A DNA stretch of 64,000 nucleotides from Eptesicus fuscus. Lineage: Eukaryota > Chordata > Mammalia > Chiroptera > Vespertilionidae. Below, piece after piece: positions 10,726 through 21,384 of the stretch. Location of the stretch: NCBI RefSeq assembly GCF_027574615.1, contig NC_072482.1, positions 71,554,325-71,618,324 on the forward strand, given 5' to 3'. The position numbers were made by a program, and so were the translations under genes. A model generated the notes under the pieces. That model was not told the DNA's origin, made no database searches, and saw only the letters and a program-made list of their open reading frames with translations. Each line of letters opens with the position of its first letter. Positions within the stretch are counted from its first letter, which is position 1.

Positions 10726-11750
10726 TCCTATATAATAAAAGCCTAATATGCAAATTGTTCGACCAGGAGTTCCACTGCTCACTATGACGTGCGCTGACCA
10801 CCAGGGGGTGGCGCAGAACATGGTGGGTGTTGGTGACACATGCTGGCAGTGGGCAGCAGTGGAGGTGCTGCCAGCCCCAAAGGGCCCCAACAAGAGCAGT
10901 ACTGCGGTGGGATGGTGGAGCAAGTGAGTAGGTGGCACCAGGCCAAGGGTGAGCAGGGGCCCAATCGCCCCGCTGATCGCCCTGCCGATGGAGACCAGCA
11001 GCACTAGTGGGGGGCAGGGCCACCACTGGGCTCCCTGGTGCTGAGGGAGCCAGGCGGGAGGCGTGGCCCCGACTAATCCCCCAGACAGAAACCAGTGGCT
11101 CTGATCGCCTGATTGGGGCCAGGCCCTGAGCTGGGATGGGGAACTGGGGGTGAGTAGCGGCAACCAACCTCCTGCAGCCCCCAAGCAGGGGGCTACCTGG
11201 GGGCAGTGGTGATGGGGATGGAGGTGCGGTGAAATGCAGGGTGCCTGCCAAGCTCTCACTCCCCCAGCTACCCTTCCCCAGGATGCCAGGGCTCACATGC
11301 CAGGGAAGGCCCTGCATTCAGGTGCCAGGCACCCACGAAGAGTCCGCCCAGCACCCACGCAGCCTCTTCCGGGTAAGCCGGGCTGCAGCCACAGGGACCG
11401 CAGGGGCCAGTCCGGCTCCCTGTAGGTTTGCACAGGAGCCAGCCTGTGAGGCCAACCAGGAGAGAGCGCGCTGCCTGCCCGGCTTCCAAGCAGTGCTACT
11501 GGGCTGTTCAGAGGCCTACACTGAGCCCCAGCCTGCAGTGTCAGGCCATGCTCACTGCATCTCCACATGGGGACTCAGGTGCAGTGACTCAGGCGGAGGG
11601 GGGGGCGTGCGGGGGTCTGGGCGCCCATGTGCTGCCCAGGGCCCAGAGGTCAGCTGGGACCTGCCCTTCCATGCCAGATGCTCACTCTTAGATCACCAGC
11701 CAGGCCTAGGGACCACACCTATGCACGAATTTTGTGCACCAGGCCTCTAA
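10726..11750 (+). mobile_element. Full-length non-autonomous HeliBat-type Helitron, 1,025 bp
   Basis: It starts TCCTATATAATAAAAGCC at 10726 after an A and carries TAATATGCAAATTG. It ends with a hairpin (ATGCACGAATTTTGTGCAC) then CAGGCCTCTAA, with CTAA at 11747-11750 followed by T, so both ends are canonical. The 5' part has ATGACGTGCGCTGACCACCA followed by GGGGGTGG, shared with the Helitron at 34670-35379. The interior is GC-rich (about 10780-11700) and produces long open frames on both strands, including 200 codons on the minus strand (10715-11317). These match nothing I recognise and run past the element boundary, so I do not call them genes. Captured host sequence in the interior is possible but cannot be shown here. 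Confidence 0.9.
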
Positions 11751-12540
11751 TTTAATTTATAAAAATACTGGCATGGACACTAAGGTGCTACTATGCATGA
11801 AACTGAGGCTGTTCTGAAAACATAACACAAAAATAAGAACAGACAAAATAAAGAATAAAGACAAAGAACAGAGACCTCCTGTGTTTGCTAGACAGAAAAA
11901 TATAAATAGCCAAAATCCCATTGTATTAATAAAATGGAAGCAGGATCAGACAAACTCACAGGATAATAATCACTATTTGCAGAAGTTGCTAGGTCTTTCT
12001 ATGAATCCTACAGATGCCAGACAAGAAAGGGAGGCTTTTAGATTTTAGGAAGAAAAGAGAAACTATGAAGAAGGACCAATAAGTTATAAAGAATAACAAA
12101 GAATAAAACAGATTTGAGGATGAATAAACTTGATTTATAGCTATCTGGAAATTATTTCACCCAATAAACAGACAGGACACATTTTTCTTCCAGATATACA
12201 TGGATTATAAGAAGAATCCACCATACAATTAGGCCACAAAATAACTTCAATAAATCCCAAAGAATCAATATTATATAGACTTATTGACTTGATCACAATG
12301 CAATGAAATAAAAAATCAGTAAGTGATAGCTTTCAAATGTCCATTTTACAAGAAACTACAGAACTTTTTACTAAAAAATGTTTTGATTAAACAGAAACAC
12401 ATGAGAAATACTGTGAAACACTTATAGTTAAATAACAATGAAAACTTCCAGGTCAAATTCTGAAAACAAAATAATATTGGGAGAAATATTTTTTTAAATA
12501 CATTTATCAGAAAACATTTAAATTAATGAATTAAATGGTT
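11751..12540 (+). mobile_element. Old L1 fragment, ORF2 endonuclease region
   Basis: From about 12150 the order of phrases (ATTTCACCCAATAAACAG, ACATTTTTCTTCCAG, ATTAGGCCACAAAATAACTTC, TTGATCACAATGCAATGAAA) follows the C-terminal part of the L1 ORF2 endonuclease coding region. It is full of stops and small gaps. The part before 12150 is AT-rich and only plausibly part of the same copy. Confidence 0.55.
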
Positions 12541-13555
12541 ACTCAAAGCACTAGTAAGAGTGTGGCCAAGAAAACAATAACAAGGAAACAATAAGGAAAT
12601 AATAAAAGATAACAGCAGGAATTCCAGTTAAAAATGGGGATTAGATGTGTGTCTTTTAATCCACCCCCTCCATAAATTATATAAAACAATGATGAAGGAA
12701 TCTTTTGAGGTATAAATCTGTAAGAACAAGGGGAACAGAGGATGAAAGAATAGCAATAAAAATTCAGATGATGAAAAAACAGAAAAATGAATATTAGACT
12801 TAGCAAACTAAGAAAGAGACCTCCTAAATTGGTAGCAGAGAAACCTCAGAAACTATCTCATTTGTCTCATAAAACCCTTCTAACACTCACATTTTTTTCA
12901 GCATTGTGCACCTCTAAGAGCTGGTAAAGGTAGAAGCAAGCAAAAACAAAAGAGGACTGATTAAAACAAAACAAAACAACTTGATGAAACAGATGTCCAG
13001 ATACTATCCTCCACTCAGTGTAAGAATTCCTACACCACCCAACGGAAGAACTGGAAGCTTCTTCTCTAGAGATAACAAAACAAAGATTCCTTGAAGTTGG
13101 AGGACACCAAATCTAGTGATAAAAAGAAGTGCCATACTGAAAATAGTGGAATTAAGTATAAGCTCACATACTGAATATGAGATCTCCGTTTGTCTTCCTC
13201 ACTCAGTTACCAAATGCTAATAGCCAGTTTTATGAGGTTGGAAGTTAGAAGACACTTTTCTGGAAAAACTGATGAACCAAAGCGGAGAGACATTAAGATA
13301 CTGGTATTGCAGGTTCCCCAGCAGCCTCGCCGGTTCAGACTACAGTGAAGTCCACAACTGACAAGTTCCAGTCATGAGCACAAAGCTTCCAATAAGCCAC
13401 ACCTAGGGGATGGGAGCGATGAGAAGCAAATTGGAGCAAAAGGAGACTTTGCAAAGAGAAGAAAACTAAACAAATAAAGAAAGCATCATTATTTTTGAAA
13501 AGATGAGAAGCTATTACATCTTGAATCAAGAATAAGGTGCTGCTGTCAGACTGGT
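12541..13555. other. Unclassified A-rich DNA, perhaps old L1 or L1-related
   Basis: A-rich, stop-rich sequence with no supported gene. The composition and position between two L1 fragments suggest an ancient L1 or HAL1 relative, but I cannot align it convincingly. Confidence 0.35.
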
Positions 13556-13815
13556 CCATGTATCCATGCTTCTGTTTCTATTTTGTTCATCAGTTTATTA
13601 TGTTCGTTAGCTGTCAGTGGGGATGGGGGGACTGAATGAAAGAAGGTGAAGGTATTAGCCAAAGGCCACATATGCAAAACGCATGGACACAGGCAACAGA
13701 GTGGTGATGGCAAGAGGGAGGCTGGGTGGTGAGGCTGGGTGGAGGGGACAAGGGGGGGGAGGATGGGGACATCTGTAATAGTGTCAACGATAAAAATAAA
13801 GAAAAATATATATGT
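13556..13815 (+). mobile_element. L1 3' end with inverted 5' segment
   Basis: The piece 13620-13800 reads like an L1 3' untranslated end in plus orientation: CATGGACACAGGCAACAG, then G-rich, then CATCTGTAATAGTG and an A-rich tail. The piece 13560-13612 is the adjoining upstream L1 text in the opposite orientation (TTTTGTTCATCAGTTTATTA). Compare the intact order in the L1 at 54496-58692, around 58420-58640. Such a 5' inversion is the known signature of twin priming. Confidence 0.6.
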
Positions 13816-14266
13816 AACTAGAAAAAGAAACAATAAGATGCTACTACAAAGGAACAATCAGAAACATGATAGAAATCGTGGCTATTAAAATTATAACAGT
13901 CAATGTAAAAATGCAACAGAAGATCTGAAATACACGGTTGAGAAATTATAAAGAACAGTAGAACAGATAGACTAAGAGATGGACAGGAATTACTTTAAAA
14001 TTAGAGGAGTTATTGCTAAATATTATCTAAAATCTATTTTGAAAACTTGTAAAGACACATATATATCTAAAACAATACTAGGGGAAGAAGCAAAGTCATT
14101 GTATTTCATGATAACTAAACAATGGTGAGCACCAGTGGAAGAGAATATAGAGCCCAGGAAAAATCCCATGTTTATACGGACTTGGAATCTGATATAGGTA
14201 GCACCACTAATTTAGTCAGGGAATAGATGCATACATATACATAACACATTGTATATTTTTCAATTA
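13816..14266. other. A-rich unclassified DNA before a Helitron
   Basis: Possibly more degenerate old L1 (AAACATGATAGAAATCGTGG, AATACACGGTTGAGAAATTA). No gene seen. Confidence 0.35.
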
Positions 14267-15092
14267 TCCTATATAATAAAGAGGTAATATGCAAATTGAC
14301 CATCACTCCAACACACAAGATGGCCACCCCCATGTGATCAAAGATGGCCGCCCCCATGTCACCACAAGATGGCCAGCAGGGGAGGGCAGTTGGGAGGGAC
14401 CAGGCCAGCAAGGGAGGGCACTTGGGGGCAATCAGGCCTGCAGAAGAGGGCAGTTAGCGGTGACCGGGCCAGCAGAGGAGGGCAGTTGGGGGCAAACAGG
14501 CCTGCAGGGGAGGGGAGTTAGGGGAGCCAAGCCTGCAGGGGAGGGCAGTTGGGGGGGACCAGGCCTGCAGGGGAGGGCAGTTGGGGGCGACCAGGTCAGC
14601 AGGGGAGGGCAGTTAAGGGTCACCAGGCCTGCAGGGGAGGGCAGTTAGGGGTGACCGGGCTGGCAAGGGAGGGCAGTTAGGGGCAATTGGGCCAGCAGGG
14701 GAGGGCAGTTAGGGGTGACCAGGTTGGCAAGGGAGGAAAGCTAGGGGTGACCGGGCCAGCAGGGGAGGGCAGTTGGGGGCGACCAGGCCTGCAGGGGAGG
14801 ACAGTTAGGGGTTACCAGGCCGGCAGGGGAGCAGTTAGGTGTCGATACAGCTGACAGGGGAGTGGTTAGGGGGTGATCAGGCTGGCAAGCAGAAGTGGTT
14901 AGGGGCAATCAGGCAGGCAGTCAGGCGAGCGGTTGGGAGCCAGCAGTCCTGGATTGTGAGAGGGCAGTTGGACATCCCTTGAAGGGTCCCAGATTGAATA
15001 GGGTGAAGGTTGGGCTGAGGGACACACCCCATTGTCCACCCCCGCCCCACACACACACACCCATTCATGAATTTTGTGCACCGGGCCTCTAA
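14267..15092 (+). mobile_element. Full-length HeliBat-type Helitron with internal minisatellite, 826 bp
   Basis: It starts TCCTATATAATAAAGAGG at 14267 after A, with TAATATGCAAATTGACC. It ends ATTCATGAATTTTGTGCAC then CGGGCCTCTAA, with CTAA at 15089-15092 followed by T. Between the ends are three AAGATGGCC motifs (14320-14375) and about 16 copies of a 32-bp unit (14373-14900). After these come the usual subterminal boxes (CCAGATTGAATAGGGTG). The 3' hairpin is partly decayed. The next Helitron begins at the very next base. No coding capacity. Confidence 0.9.
14373..14900 (+). repeat. 32-bp minisatellite, about 16 copies, inside a Helitron
   Basis: The unit is roughly AGCAGGGGAGGGCAG, TTGGGGGYGACC, AGGCC (32 bp in all). 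Copies vary at a few positions and keep phase until about 14840, where lengths become irregular. Related arrays occur in the Helitrons at 8610-9002, 35981-36749 and 61433-62043. Confidence 0.93.
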
Positions 15093-15626
15093 TTTATATA
15101 TATAAAAGGCTAATATGCTAAGTGTCCTTCCTACTGTCCAACTGGTTGCTATGATGTGCACTGACCACCAGTGAGAAGACGCTCAACGCAGGAGCTGCCA
15201 AGCTGCAATGAGTTGGCAGCAACACTTCTTGAGTGATGTAGCCTGAAACCAGAGAGGAGGGGGCAGCACGATTCCACCTTCAGCCATGGGTTTTGTTGTT
15301 GCTGGGGTACTGTTGGCCCCAAATCTGGTTTACTACACACTTGTATTTGCGTTCCACACCCCGTACAACAGCAACTTTGCAGAGTGACCTCTAGCACTCC
15401 AGGACCCCTTGGGGGATATCGGAGAACCAGTTTCAGCCCAATCCCTGCAGGCCAAACCAAGGGACCCACCTGCTGGAGGGACCCCACTCACTCAGCAGAC
15501 GCCAGGAGAGACTGCGGGAGGTTGGCTTCAGGGCGTGTCTGGCCCATCTCGCCCAGTCCCACCCCGCCAACCACCTTCTAATTAATTTCCTTTCAATGTG
15601 CACGAATCCATGCAACGGGTCACTAG
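15093..15626 (+). mobile_element. HeliBat-type Helitron, 534 bp, abutting the preceding one
   Basis: The 5' end is TTTATATATATAAAAGGC then TAATATGCTAAG; the first two bases read TT rather than TC, probably by mutation. The 5' body has ATGATGTGCACTGACCACCA, as in the Helitrons at 10726 and 34670. The 3' end is a decayed hairpin (GTGCACGAATCCATGCAAC) then GGGTCACTAGT, with CTAG at 15623-15626. It lies directly against the CTAA end of the previous copy, so it inserted at that copy's AT junction, or the pair moved together. Confidence 0.85.
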
Positions 15627-15634
15627 TATACATA

Positions 15635-16607
15635 TCTATAATAATAAAAGCATAATATGCTAATTAGACCAGACACCCTCCTGGACAGCCTTCCAGATGA
15701 AACTGGGGCTACAAGGGAAGCCCAGGTCCCGGGTGCCTGCCATTGGCCGGAGGGAAGCTCAGGTCCAGGGTGCCAGAAGAAAGCCAGTGCCACCAGCTGG
15801 GGGAAGTAAGGCATACTCTTTTTTTTTTTTCTCTTTCTCTCTGTTTATTCATTTATTTACTTGCTTGTTTTTTTTCTTTCTTTCTTTCTTTATTGATTAA
15901 TGTGTTACATATGTGTCCTTGTCCCCCATTGCCCTACACACACCCCCACTCATGTCCTCACCCCCCTGGTGTCTGTGTCCATTAGTTAGGCTTATAAGCA
16001 TGCATACAAGTCCTTTGGTTGATCTCTCCCTTCCCCCACACTCCCCTTCCTTCCCTCTAAGGTTTGACCATCTGATCAATGCTTCTCTGTCTCTGGATCT
16101 GTTTTTGTTCATCAGTTTATGTTGTTCATTATATTCCACAAATGAGTGAGATCATGTGATATTTATATTTTTCTGACTGACTTATTTCGCTTACCATAAT
16201 GCTCTCCAGGTCCATCCATGCTATTGCAAATGGTAGGAGTTCCTTCCTTTTTATGGCAGAGTACTATTTTATTGTGTAGATGTACCACAGTTTTCTAATC
16301 CACTCATCTGCTGATGGGCACTTAGGCTGTTTCCAAATCTTAGCTATTGTAAATTGTGCTGCTATGAACATAGGGGTGCATATATCCTTTCTGATTGGTG
16401 TTTCTAGTTTCTTGGGATATATTCCTAGAAGTGGGATCACTGGGTCAAATTCAGGAGTTCCATTTTTAGTTTTTTGAGGAAACTCCATACTGTTCTCCAC
16501 AGTGGCCGAACCAGTCTGCATTCCCACCAGCAGTGTGCGAGGGTTCCTTTTTCTCCACATCCTAGGAAGGCCTACTCTTGCACGAATTTCATACATTGGG
16601 CCTCTAG
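15635..16607 (+). mobile_element. HeliBat-type Helitron carrying a nested L1 tail
   Basis: It starts TCTATAATAATAAAAGC at 15635 after A, with TAATATGCTAATTAGACC. It ends TGCACGAATTTCATACA then TTGGGCCTCTAGT, with CTAG at 16604-16607. Its 5' end closely matches that of the Helitron at 61433 (both have TAATATGCTAATTAGACCAG). The interior from 15821 to 16566 is an L1 3' fragment flanked by a 13-bp duplication. Helitron sequence proper is therefore only about 210 bp. It begins 8 bp after the previous Helitron. Confidence 0.88.
15821..16566 (-). mobile_element. 5'-truncated L1 inserted in a Helitron
   Basis: The left side is a T-rich tract (the poly(A) tail on the minus strand, 15821-15895), then L1 3' untranslated text, then the ORF2 C-terminus. 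The minus-strand frame at 16264-16641 reads TIAKIWKQPKCPSADEWIRK, a typical L1 ORF2 C-terminal phrase. The copy is flanked by AAGGCATACTCTT (15808-15820) and AAGGCCTACTCTT (16567-16579), a 13-bp target duplication with one mismatch. This shows a standard L1 integration after the Helitron was in place. Confidence 0.9.
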
Positions 16608-18870
16608 TAATTAATAACAAATGTGGATTGGCAAAACACATTTGTTTGAATTATATGAAATTGCTGATATTCAATGGTTTTTTTACTTATATAAATGTCA
16701 GTTTCATAAAGTTCAACCTAATATATTAGACAACTAATGGTTACTTATAAAAGGAGAATAGATGTAGATGAATAAATTAAAGATTATAATAAAACCAAAG
16801 AGAGTCTTTTCTGGATGTGTGATAAGCTATTAACTGGAAAGTAGAAAAACTCAGTTCTATGCACCAGGAGGTAATGATGGTGGAAGGTTTCTAGACATAC
16901 AAAATAACAGCAAATAGAAAAACAAGGTGGGGCCCAAAGTTAAGTAAAGAAAACCAGCAAAAATGTAATAAAATAAAATAAAAAGACAGATGAGATAAGA
17001 AATGATAAAGCTGTCTTAGGAGAGAAATACTTAAAAGATGGATAGTCATAAGTATGAGAAAGGGGAACATTAGTCTAAATATAGTTTTAGAGAACAATAA
17101 AAATAATCAAAGCATAGGACTTTGAGGACAAAATTAAAGATAAATAAAAGGATTTTTAATAACACTTCAAGGTACTTCCTTACCAGCCGAAAGAGACTGC
17201 TACACTTTCCTCAATGAGCTAGTGGTAACAGTGAAAGCAAGGCTGATGTCCAACACTTTTTTCCAACTCCTACGACTACCACCATCATACTCGGCATTGT
17301 GTCCATCGTATACTAAGTTCACAAAATGCATTTAATGAAACTTGTAGGAGGAAGTGATCATAAATTATTTCATTTTTCCCCTGGAGAGGGATATTCCTTT
17401 GGATTGCACAATTTCTTAAACTCTAGATTTACAAAAAGACACAGACTTCACATATTTTTCTGGAGAAGGGTGATTATTCTTGTCCTCTTCAACAGACACT
17501 ATGACAGTGAGAATTGAGCCTGTAAATTATATATATTAGACTTGACCATGACATGATACATCTTCTACTTATAATTTAGGAGATCTTATATAATGTGCTA
17601 GACAGTAATGTTATCATTATTTATAGAACCTTGAATGCAGCAGTAATCATCAATCTAAATGTCCGTGCATTATTTTAACTGAGAAGCATGGTGATCTATT
17701 TCAGGTTAATGTACATTGAGTACCATGGAGGGATTAAACTGGGAGATAAAAATAGAGATTTCTCTGTAGCTACAATAATGTTATGCCCACCAAACCCTGG
17801 ACCACTCTTTCCCTCTTTGGTGATCCATTAAGCCAACTTCCTCAATACCCTTTTACAGTTAATCCTTTAAAATTTTCATGAATGAAATGAAAAAGATGTG
17901 GTAAATTATTGAGAACATTAATTATGAAAGCAACATAAAATGTTTGCTCATCATATTCAATAATTTCTCAAAAAAGACTAAATTATTGTGCTTACATGCA
18001 CCCATATTGAAACTCAAGTTCTTTTATAGTTTTAGCAGGCTTTGACACTTAATTTGCTTAAATTATTACCTTGTTGATATAAATAAGATGTTTATTTACC
18101 CTAGCCTAGCAGTAACTGAAAGAGGAAGCCTCTCAAGACAAAATACTCAATTACATTGTATACCAGGAATCTATGAATCATAACATAATAATTGAGACAA
18201 GTGTCTTCCAGCAATCTCAGACTTGTTGGTTATTGGCAGCACAAGACCAAAATGAAAAATCTAGGTAGCTCTCCAGCTCCTCTTGCGTCATTTTAGTGTA
18301 CAAACCGGGTTATCTGGATTTAACTCCCAGAGTATCTGACCTTCCCCCGATTGTAATGTGTTCAAAACCACACTCCAGCCATGACAGCAAATTATCTACT
18401 GACTGATCAAATGAGTCTAACAATTTAAATTATTTACACCACTTGTGCTCTCCTTAACCAAAAACCCTTACTTACCTTTCCTTGTCTTTAAGATGAATAA
18501 TAATACCCCAAAATATTGTGACTTTTCTGGATGTCTGTTATACAGATATTAACTAAAATACAAATAAAATTTTGTTTTCTTATTACTTGGGAACTTCCCT
18601 GTGCCCTGTTTCCTTACATATGCACAAATAAACGTTTCTATGTACAAATAAAATAATTATGTCCTAGAGCTACATCTTCACAAATTACAAAAGGTATTCT
18701 AATTACAGAACCAGAAGGAAAATATGGGGAATAGGAATGCAAAACCTAGGAAGAAATTAAAGATTTTTTTTTAATTAAGCTTTCATAAACAAAATTTAAG
18801 ACAGGATTTATGGAATTTGTTATATAGATTCCATATAATTTTTCAGAATTTATATATATATATACAGGCT
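16608..18870. other. Unrecognised AT-rich DNA, no gene seen
   Basis: No frame with a recognisable domain and no terminal repeats. Long A/T-rich text without a family I can name. Confidence 0.4.
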
Positions 18871-18874
18871 CTGC

Positions 18875-19035
18875 AGACTACTAGTTATATGATCTATTGC
18901 AGTGTACTTAGTTTCTCAGAACCTTAACTTTTTGACCTTATAAAATAAAGATTATAACAATTACTTTATGGAGTTGTGGTGAATTTCAAAAGAAAGAATG
19001 GAAGTAGAAGTAACTGTTCATTTTAAATTCCTATA
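18875..19035 (+). mobile_element. MIR SINE fragment
   Basis: Landmarks in MIR order: ACTAGTTATATGATC, TAGTTTCTCAGAACCTTAAC, CTTATAAAATAAAGATTATAAC, CTTTATGGAGTTGTGGTGA. Highly diverged. Confidence 0.6.
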
Positions 19036-19865
19036 CAAAATTAGTGTTTAACTGTACTACCTACTATGGGCCCAAGACTGATATTTAAGTTTGGAGAGAA
19101 TATAAGAGGAATACAAGGCATGGTCTCCTTGGACAACAAACGTAATATCCATTTGGGATCAGGAAATAATGAGATGAGACTATATAAAACTCAGTTGTAT
19201 GATCCAAGCTATGTGTGCTGTAGCAACTCTCAGAAAGCAGAGTTTTAAATTGGCTGGAAACTATGACCATTTTCTTTCCAGACTAAGCCTTGCCTGAACA
19301 AAGAAGCAAAGATATCTAACAGCTGCTTACCACTCTCTGTTGCTTAAAATATCGGAGGAGTATGAGGTTTGTGCAGCTCTGAGGGCTGACTCATCTTCCT
19401 CCTAACTTGCTATTTGTTCAGGACTCAGCACTACCCTGGTGACAATAGCATTCTTGATCTCTGAGCTGCTGAAAATGCTAAGACAATTCTGAAGGTGAAA
19501 TGGACACCTCATCCAGATTCCCGGGCAGTCACCATTCTCGGGTATGCTTCTGCTGCACCTTGTTTTGACAGCTGAAGGAGAGGAACTGAGGCCAAATGAG
19601 AAATATCCTAGATTTTCTTCTCATGACGATGCTCAGAGCTCACAGCTGAAGCAATTGCAGAAAGGGCTGGAACCTGAGCCTCTACCATGTCCCTTTGTAA
19701 CTTGTATACCATCAAGTTTAATCAGCTCAATTCAGTTGTTCAAGTTCTATAAGGACCTATTTTGAACAAAGCTCTGAAAGTGTTGGATACATAAAATTGA
19801 GTAAGGAAGATAAAAGATTAAAAAGTTAATTATTGTGACAGACAATCTCACATATATTTTATGTT
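19036..19865. other. Unrecognised DNA, no gene seen
   Basis: Short open frames only, on both strands, without recognisable domains. Confidence 0.4.
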
Positions 19866-20015
19866 CTGATGGTAGTATCTATAACTGAGGCTTTTATCGC
19901 TATTTTTCCAGGTGCAGGGGCTAAGACCCAGATATGTTCAATAACTTGCCCAAGGTTACACAATTTTTAAATGCAGAGAGGAAGTTCAAAACGAGAAAAT
20001 CCTGGATCTAAAGTC
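19866..20015 (-). mobile_element. MIR SINE fragment
   Basis: It reads as reverse-complement MIR: GCTATTTTTCCAGGTG, then AATAACTTGCCCAAGGTTAC, ACAATTTTTAAATG, ATCCTGGATCTAAAGTC. Confidence 0.65.
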
Positions 20016-21384
20016 TTTGCCCTTTACATTATAATTGTCAGAGGGAGAAATATTAATAAATACATAGAAGTGTGTTTTTTAAAAGGAAGAGGGCTTGGGG
20101 AGTACAATATTTTCACTATTTTCAATGATGGGGTATTTTCACAAGAGGGGTGTTGTAGAGGAGGCCACCTGATGAAGAACTTTTTTAGGGTGATTACTTT
20201 GTACTTAATTATGTCAACAATAGGGAGTTATTGTGGTTGTCCAAATGGGGGTATTAGCAGTAGTCCTAGGTATAGGCAATAAGGGGGTGCCCTGTATACA
20301 GGGAATTTTAAAGCAATAATAAAACGGAGCCATTCTGAGTTTATCATTGCCTTGTGCCTATAATTCTAAATAATAAAGTGATAAAATACTTCTCAAAAAT
20401 ATTTTGCAATCCTTACTCTTAAATGATTGTTGCCATTAATGTTGACTTTTAATAATACATTATAAGGTTTGAATGATCATATTTTTATTATGTATCCTTT
20501 ACTAAACATTGTGTTCTACATGGAAGTTAATTCAGCCAACTCCCAGTTATACAGTTGGCCCCAACACACCCACACTTAACTACATACATCCAAGAGTAAT
20601 TGTGAAACCTTAAACTTGCCTCGGGCAGACATAGCTGTGATTTAAGTCAAAGCATCAGAACTTGAGTTGCTTCGCTTCTATCAGTCTATAGGATCAGTGG
20701 AGTTTTCTACATTTTTTAAATGCAAAATGCAAGTATAATAATTTTATTTGAAAATTTTAACTTTTAGTTCATACATAAAATAGTCTAGGAGCTTGAGTAA
20801 TCGTTAAAATTACAATCATCCTTTTTACTTGTTTTTTAAAAAGATTTTAAAATTATGTTGATTACCAATTATTAAATAAAAATAATTTCATCACATAGTA
20901 GGAGGCAGGGACAGGTGTTATAAAAATAATCTAATCAAGGCCTCAAATATGCTAGCAATGCCACTGGGAGTCACTAAATGTTTTTGATGGGAGGAGTCAG
21001 TAAAGAATGGTAAAGGTGAATCATAAAAGACACCACCATTATATCTATCTGTGATTGCATATGTGCCTAGTTAGCATATGTTGTAACTAGAGAAGGAATA
21101 AAAGCAAGGTGCATGTGGTCAAAATAATAAAAAGTACTAAGTATAGAGAGTATTCTGTCATGGAGTTCTGATAGGCTGCTGCATTTTCACGTTAAAATAT
21201 CAATCCTACTCCAAGTTGGTCTATTCCTCAAAGAAGACAGTTCTCATTTTTAACTACCAGCAGAGAGCATGGCATCTTAAGGAGTCAGTAGGAAATAATG
21301 CAGTTTGGAGGGGTTTGTCACCCAAAGATCTTAGAAAATGTCAGCTGAAAAAAAAATCATTCTTTAGAGATTTTGTTAAGGATG
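20016..21384. other. Unrecognised DNA, perhaps ancient repeat scraps
   Basis: A stretch around 20160-20280 (GGGTGATTACTTTG, TTGTCCAAATGGGGGTATTAG, AGTAGTCCTAGGTATAGG) recalls an old mammalian repeat that also appears at 35860-35960 and at 63420-64000, but I cannot name it. No gene. Confidence 0.35.

Noticed and set aside
10696..11317. Minus-strand open frames of 187 and 200 codons
   Set aside because: They overlap in two frames, cross the Helitron start into flanking DNA, and have no recognisable domain. GC-rich Helitron interior explains them.
11229..11750. Plus-strand open frame of 173 codons
   Set aside because: It ends exactly in the Helitron 3' hairpin and CTAA, with no domain, so it is a by-product of the element.
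14373..14900. Regular short repeats, CRISPR-like at first glance
   Set aside because: The units are contiguous with no spacers, they vary, and they lie in a Helitron of a mammalian genome. This is a minisatellite.
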